From positions 496,001-560,000 of the forward strand of contig CM056587.1 of assembly GCA_029721435.1 (NCBI GenBank): a stretch of 64,000 nucleotides of DNA, given 5' to 3'. The stretch is from Gymnothorax reevesii (lineage: Eukaryota > Chordata > Actinopteri > Anguilliformes > Muraenidae). This document shows positions 62,481 through 64,000 of this stretch, piece after piece. The translations under genes and the position numbers were made by a program. The notes below the pieces were generated by a model that saw nothing but the letters and a program-made list of their open reading frames with translations, ran no database searches and was not told where the DNA came from. Numbering within the stretch: position 1 is the first letter of the stretch; each line of letters starts with the position of its first letter.

Positions 62481-63195
62481 ATGGAGAAAAAGGGCAAACC
62501 ATTGTTGGAATTTAAATCCCCAGAATGGCTGCAGGACCTTGCATTTATGGTGGATATTATGCAGCACTTGAATAATTTGAACGAAATGTTTCAAGGCCGC
62601 AAAAAAGTTGTCACACAACATTATGACAGCATATGCGCGTTCAAGTTGAAGCTGACTTTGTGGGGAAGACAGCTGTCAAGTGGCGATCCTGCTCATTTTC
62701 CTCGTCTAAGAGATGTGCGTACGACCGGAGCTAATGCTGACACGAGTCGGTACAAAAACAAGATAACGGGATTATTGCGGGAGTTTGAGCAAAGGTTTCA
62801 GGTCTTTGGCGAACTTGAGACAGAGTTCGCAGTTTTCCACTCCCCATTCACAGTCAAGGCTTCTGATGTGCCCGTCCACATCCAACCTGAAATAATTGAT
62901 TCACAGTGTGATTCAGATTTGAAGGACAAATTTGCCTCGGCGGGCTTGGACACATTTTATCAGTATCTCTTGCCAGGGTACCCCAAATTGACAGCCCTGG
63001 CTGCAAAAGTTTTGTGCATGTTTAGGACTACCTACCTTTGTGAACAGGTTCTCTGTAATGAGTATCAATAAAACAAAGCTGTGCTCAAAGGCTCACACAA
63101 AAGCACTTAAATGACATTCTGAAATTGGCTGCTACTTAGGATCTGACACCTGATGTTGATGCACTTGTGAAGTCTAAAAGATGCCAAGTTTCAAG
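62481..63195 (+). pseudogene. hAT (Charlie-like) transposase, C-terminal half
   Basis: An open 196-codon stretch starts MEKKGKPLLEFKSPEWLQDL. It contains DIMQHLNNLNEMFQGRKK (near 62550), AFKLKLTLWGRQL (near 62640), a HIQPEIIDSQCDSDLKDKF block (near 62880) and MFRTTYLCEQ (near 63020), the hAT dimerisation region also seen in GTF2IRD2- and EPM2AIP1-like proteins. Similarity continues past the stop in other frames (VMSINKTKLCSK; LTPDVDALVKSKRCQVS to about 63193), so two frameshifts truncate it. The BED finger and first catalytic part are missing. Confidence 0.75.
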
Positions 63196-63901
63196 AGCTA
63201 ATTAAACAATGAGTAAGCCCAATTCATGTAAAATGCTGCTTCAGACACTTTTGCACCCTGAAAAATACAGTTATGTGAAAATGAATTCATACTGTGAAAA
63301 ATATTTAAAAGACACTGAACATTGTTCAATATAAGTCAGTAGCTTCAGTACAAAAGATTTTTTTGGTTTGGTGGAACCCTATTGCTCTAAACTGCCACAA
63401 CTTATGTATTTTTATATGTTTCATTCATTTACAAGGCGGGGGGATCATTTATCCTTCTCCCTTAATAGCTCCCACTTTAGTTTGTATGGTGTGGTGACTC
63501 AGTTCAGGTGGTCAGGATTACTACACAGATGTAGAAATGTATGTAAAATTAAAATAATTTGTAGAATACCATATTGTTCAGTTCCAGATACCTCTGACTA
63601 AATGTTTTTTGCCATTGTACGTCTACTGTGATCTGTAAGTTCTAATGCACATTTGCAAATTATAAACTGTTGAATAATATTGTTGAAATTGCACTTATAT
63701 TTCTTAAGAAATTTCAGGTTCATAATATGTTTTGTAAAAAGATTTTCAGAATGTGCTTGTACTTCTTTGTGCGAAAAAAGGGAAAGATTTGGAGTTGTCA
63801 TAATTTATAGGTTATTACGCTAGGATTTTACTGGTCCGACCCACTTGAGATCAAATTGGGCTGTATGTGGCCCCTGAACTAAAATGAGTTTGACACCTCT
63901 G
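63196..63901 (+). mobile_element. 3' flank and right terminus of the hAT element
   Basis: It follows the transposase relic and ends ATGAGTTTGACACCTCTG at 63901, whose inverse CAGAGGTGTCAAACTCAT is a recognised hAT tip. GACCCACTTGAGATCAAATT just inside also matches the subterminal motif of that group. The 5' terminus is not found in the window. The 8 bp after the tip (CTTTAAAT) would be the target duplication. Confidence 0.7.
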
Positions 63902-64000
63902 CTTTAAATGATCCAGAGTTTCTAATGTTTGTAACCACCTGAAAGCCATGACAACGAAATACCAGCGCAAGTTATTGCGGCTCAAGGGAGGTGTTCCCTG

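Overview
This is a vertebrate nuclear genomic window, most likely from a ray-finned fish. The reasons are one intron-rich vertebrate gene, nine Tc1-like transposons of several families, CR1-, L1- and Rex/L2-type LINEs, hAT elements, a Ty3/gypsy-like relic, a tRNA-derived SINE, and overall AT-rich, non-operonic DNA. I cannot name the species from sequence alone. The only host gene I can support is an MO25/CAB39-family gene on the minus strand, best matching CAB39L (MO25-beta). All eight coding exons are present with consensus splice sites. From the start codon the exons are 46915-47016, 46257-46421, 37330-37448, 29361-29529, 27835-27894, 22200-22265, 17811-17954 and 13289-13468. They total 1005 coding bases, giving a 334-residue protein. 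MO25 is the armadillo/HEAT-like scaffold that binds STRAD and activates LKB1 and other STE20 kinases. The exon carrying the ATG begins at an acceptor (47055-47056), so at least one non-coding 5' exon and the promoter lie further upstream, and I could not place them. Layout: 1-9100 is a nest of dead retroelements. A CR1-type LINE (8660 down to about 2180) is split by a 5'-truncated L1 (2567-5606) flanked by an exact 11-bp target duplication. Around it lie a Tc1 fragment, a Rex/L2-like LINE tail and a MULE-like transposase relic. A Tc1 element at 9125-10751 lies just beyond the likely 3' UTR of the gene. 13289-47054 is the gene; its introns hold a 2.6-kb, 45-bp-unit minisatellite (14876-17475), a Helitron-like element inserted cleanly inside a Tc1 element (18486-19095 within 18297-21150), a 1.48-kb hAT foldback with arms over 500 bp (30177-31657), Tc1 elements at 13673, 32364, 35282, 37612 and 39079, a candidate solo LTR, and several foldback/MITE elements. 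47055-64000 is upstream sequence or a first intron. It holds an inverted-repeat structure around a THAP-bearing element that carries a SINE, another Tc1 element, a Ty3/gypsy-like relic split by a 1.66-kb insertion with a 4-bp duplication, a foldback repeat and the 3' half of a hAT transposase. All mobile coding regions seen have stops or frameshifts. No CRISPR, operon, riboswitch or tRNA/rRNA gene is evident. The most notable structures are the intronic minisatellite whose units stay open on both strands, the precise TC...CTAG insertion between A and T, the giant hAT hairpin, and the Tc1 element whose long terminal repeats duplicate the start of its own transposase.
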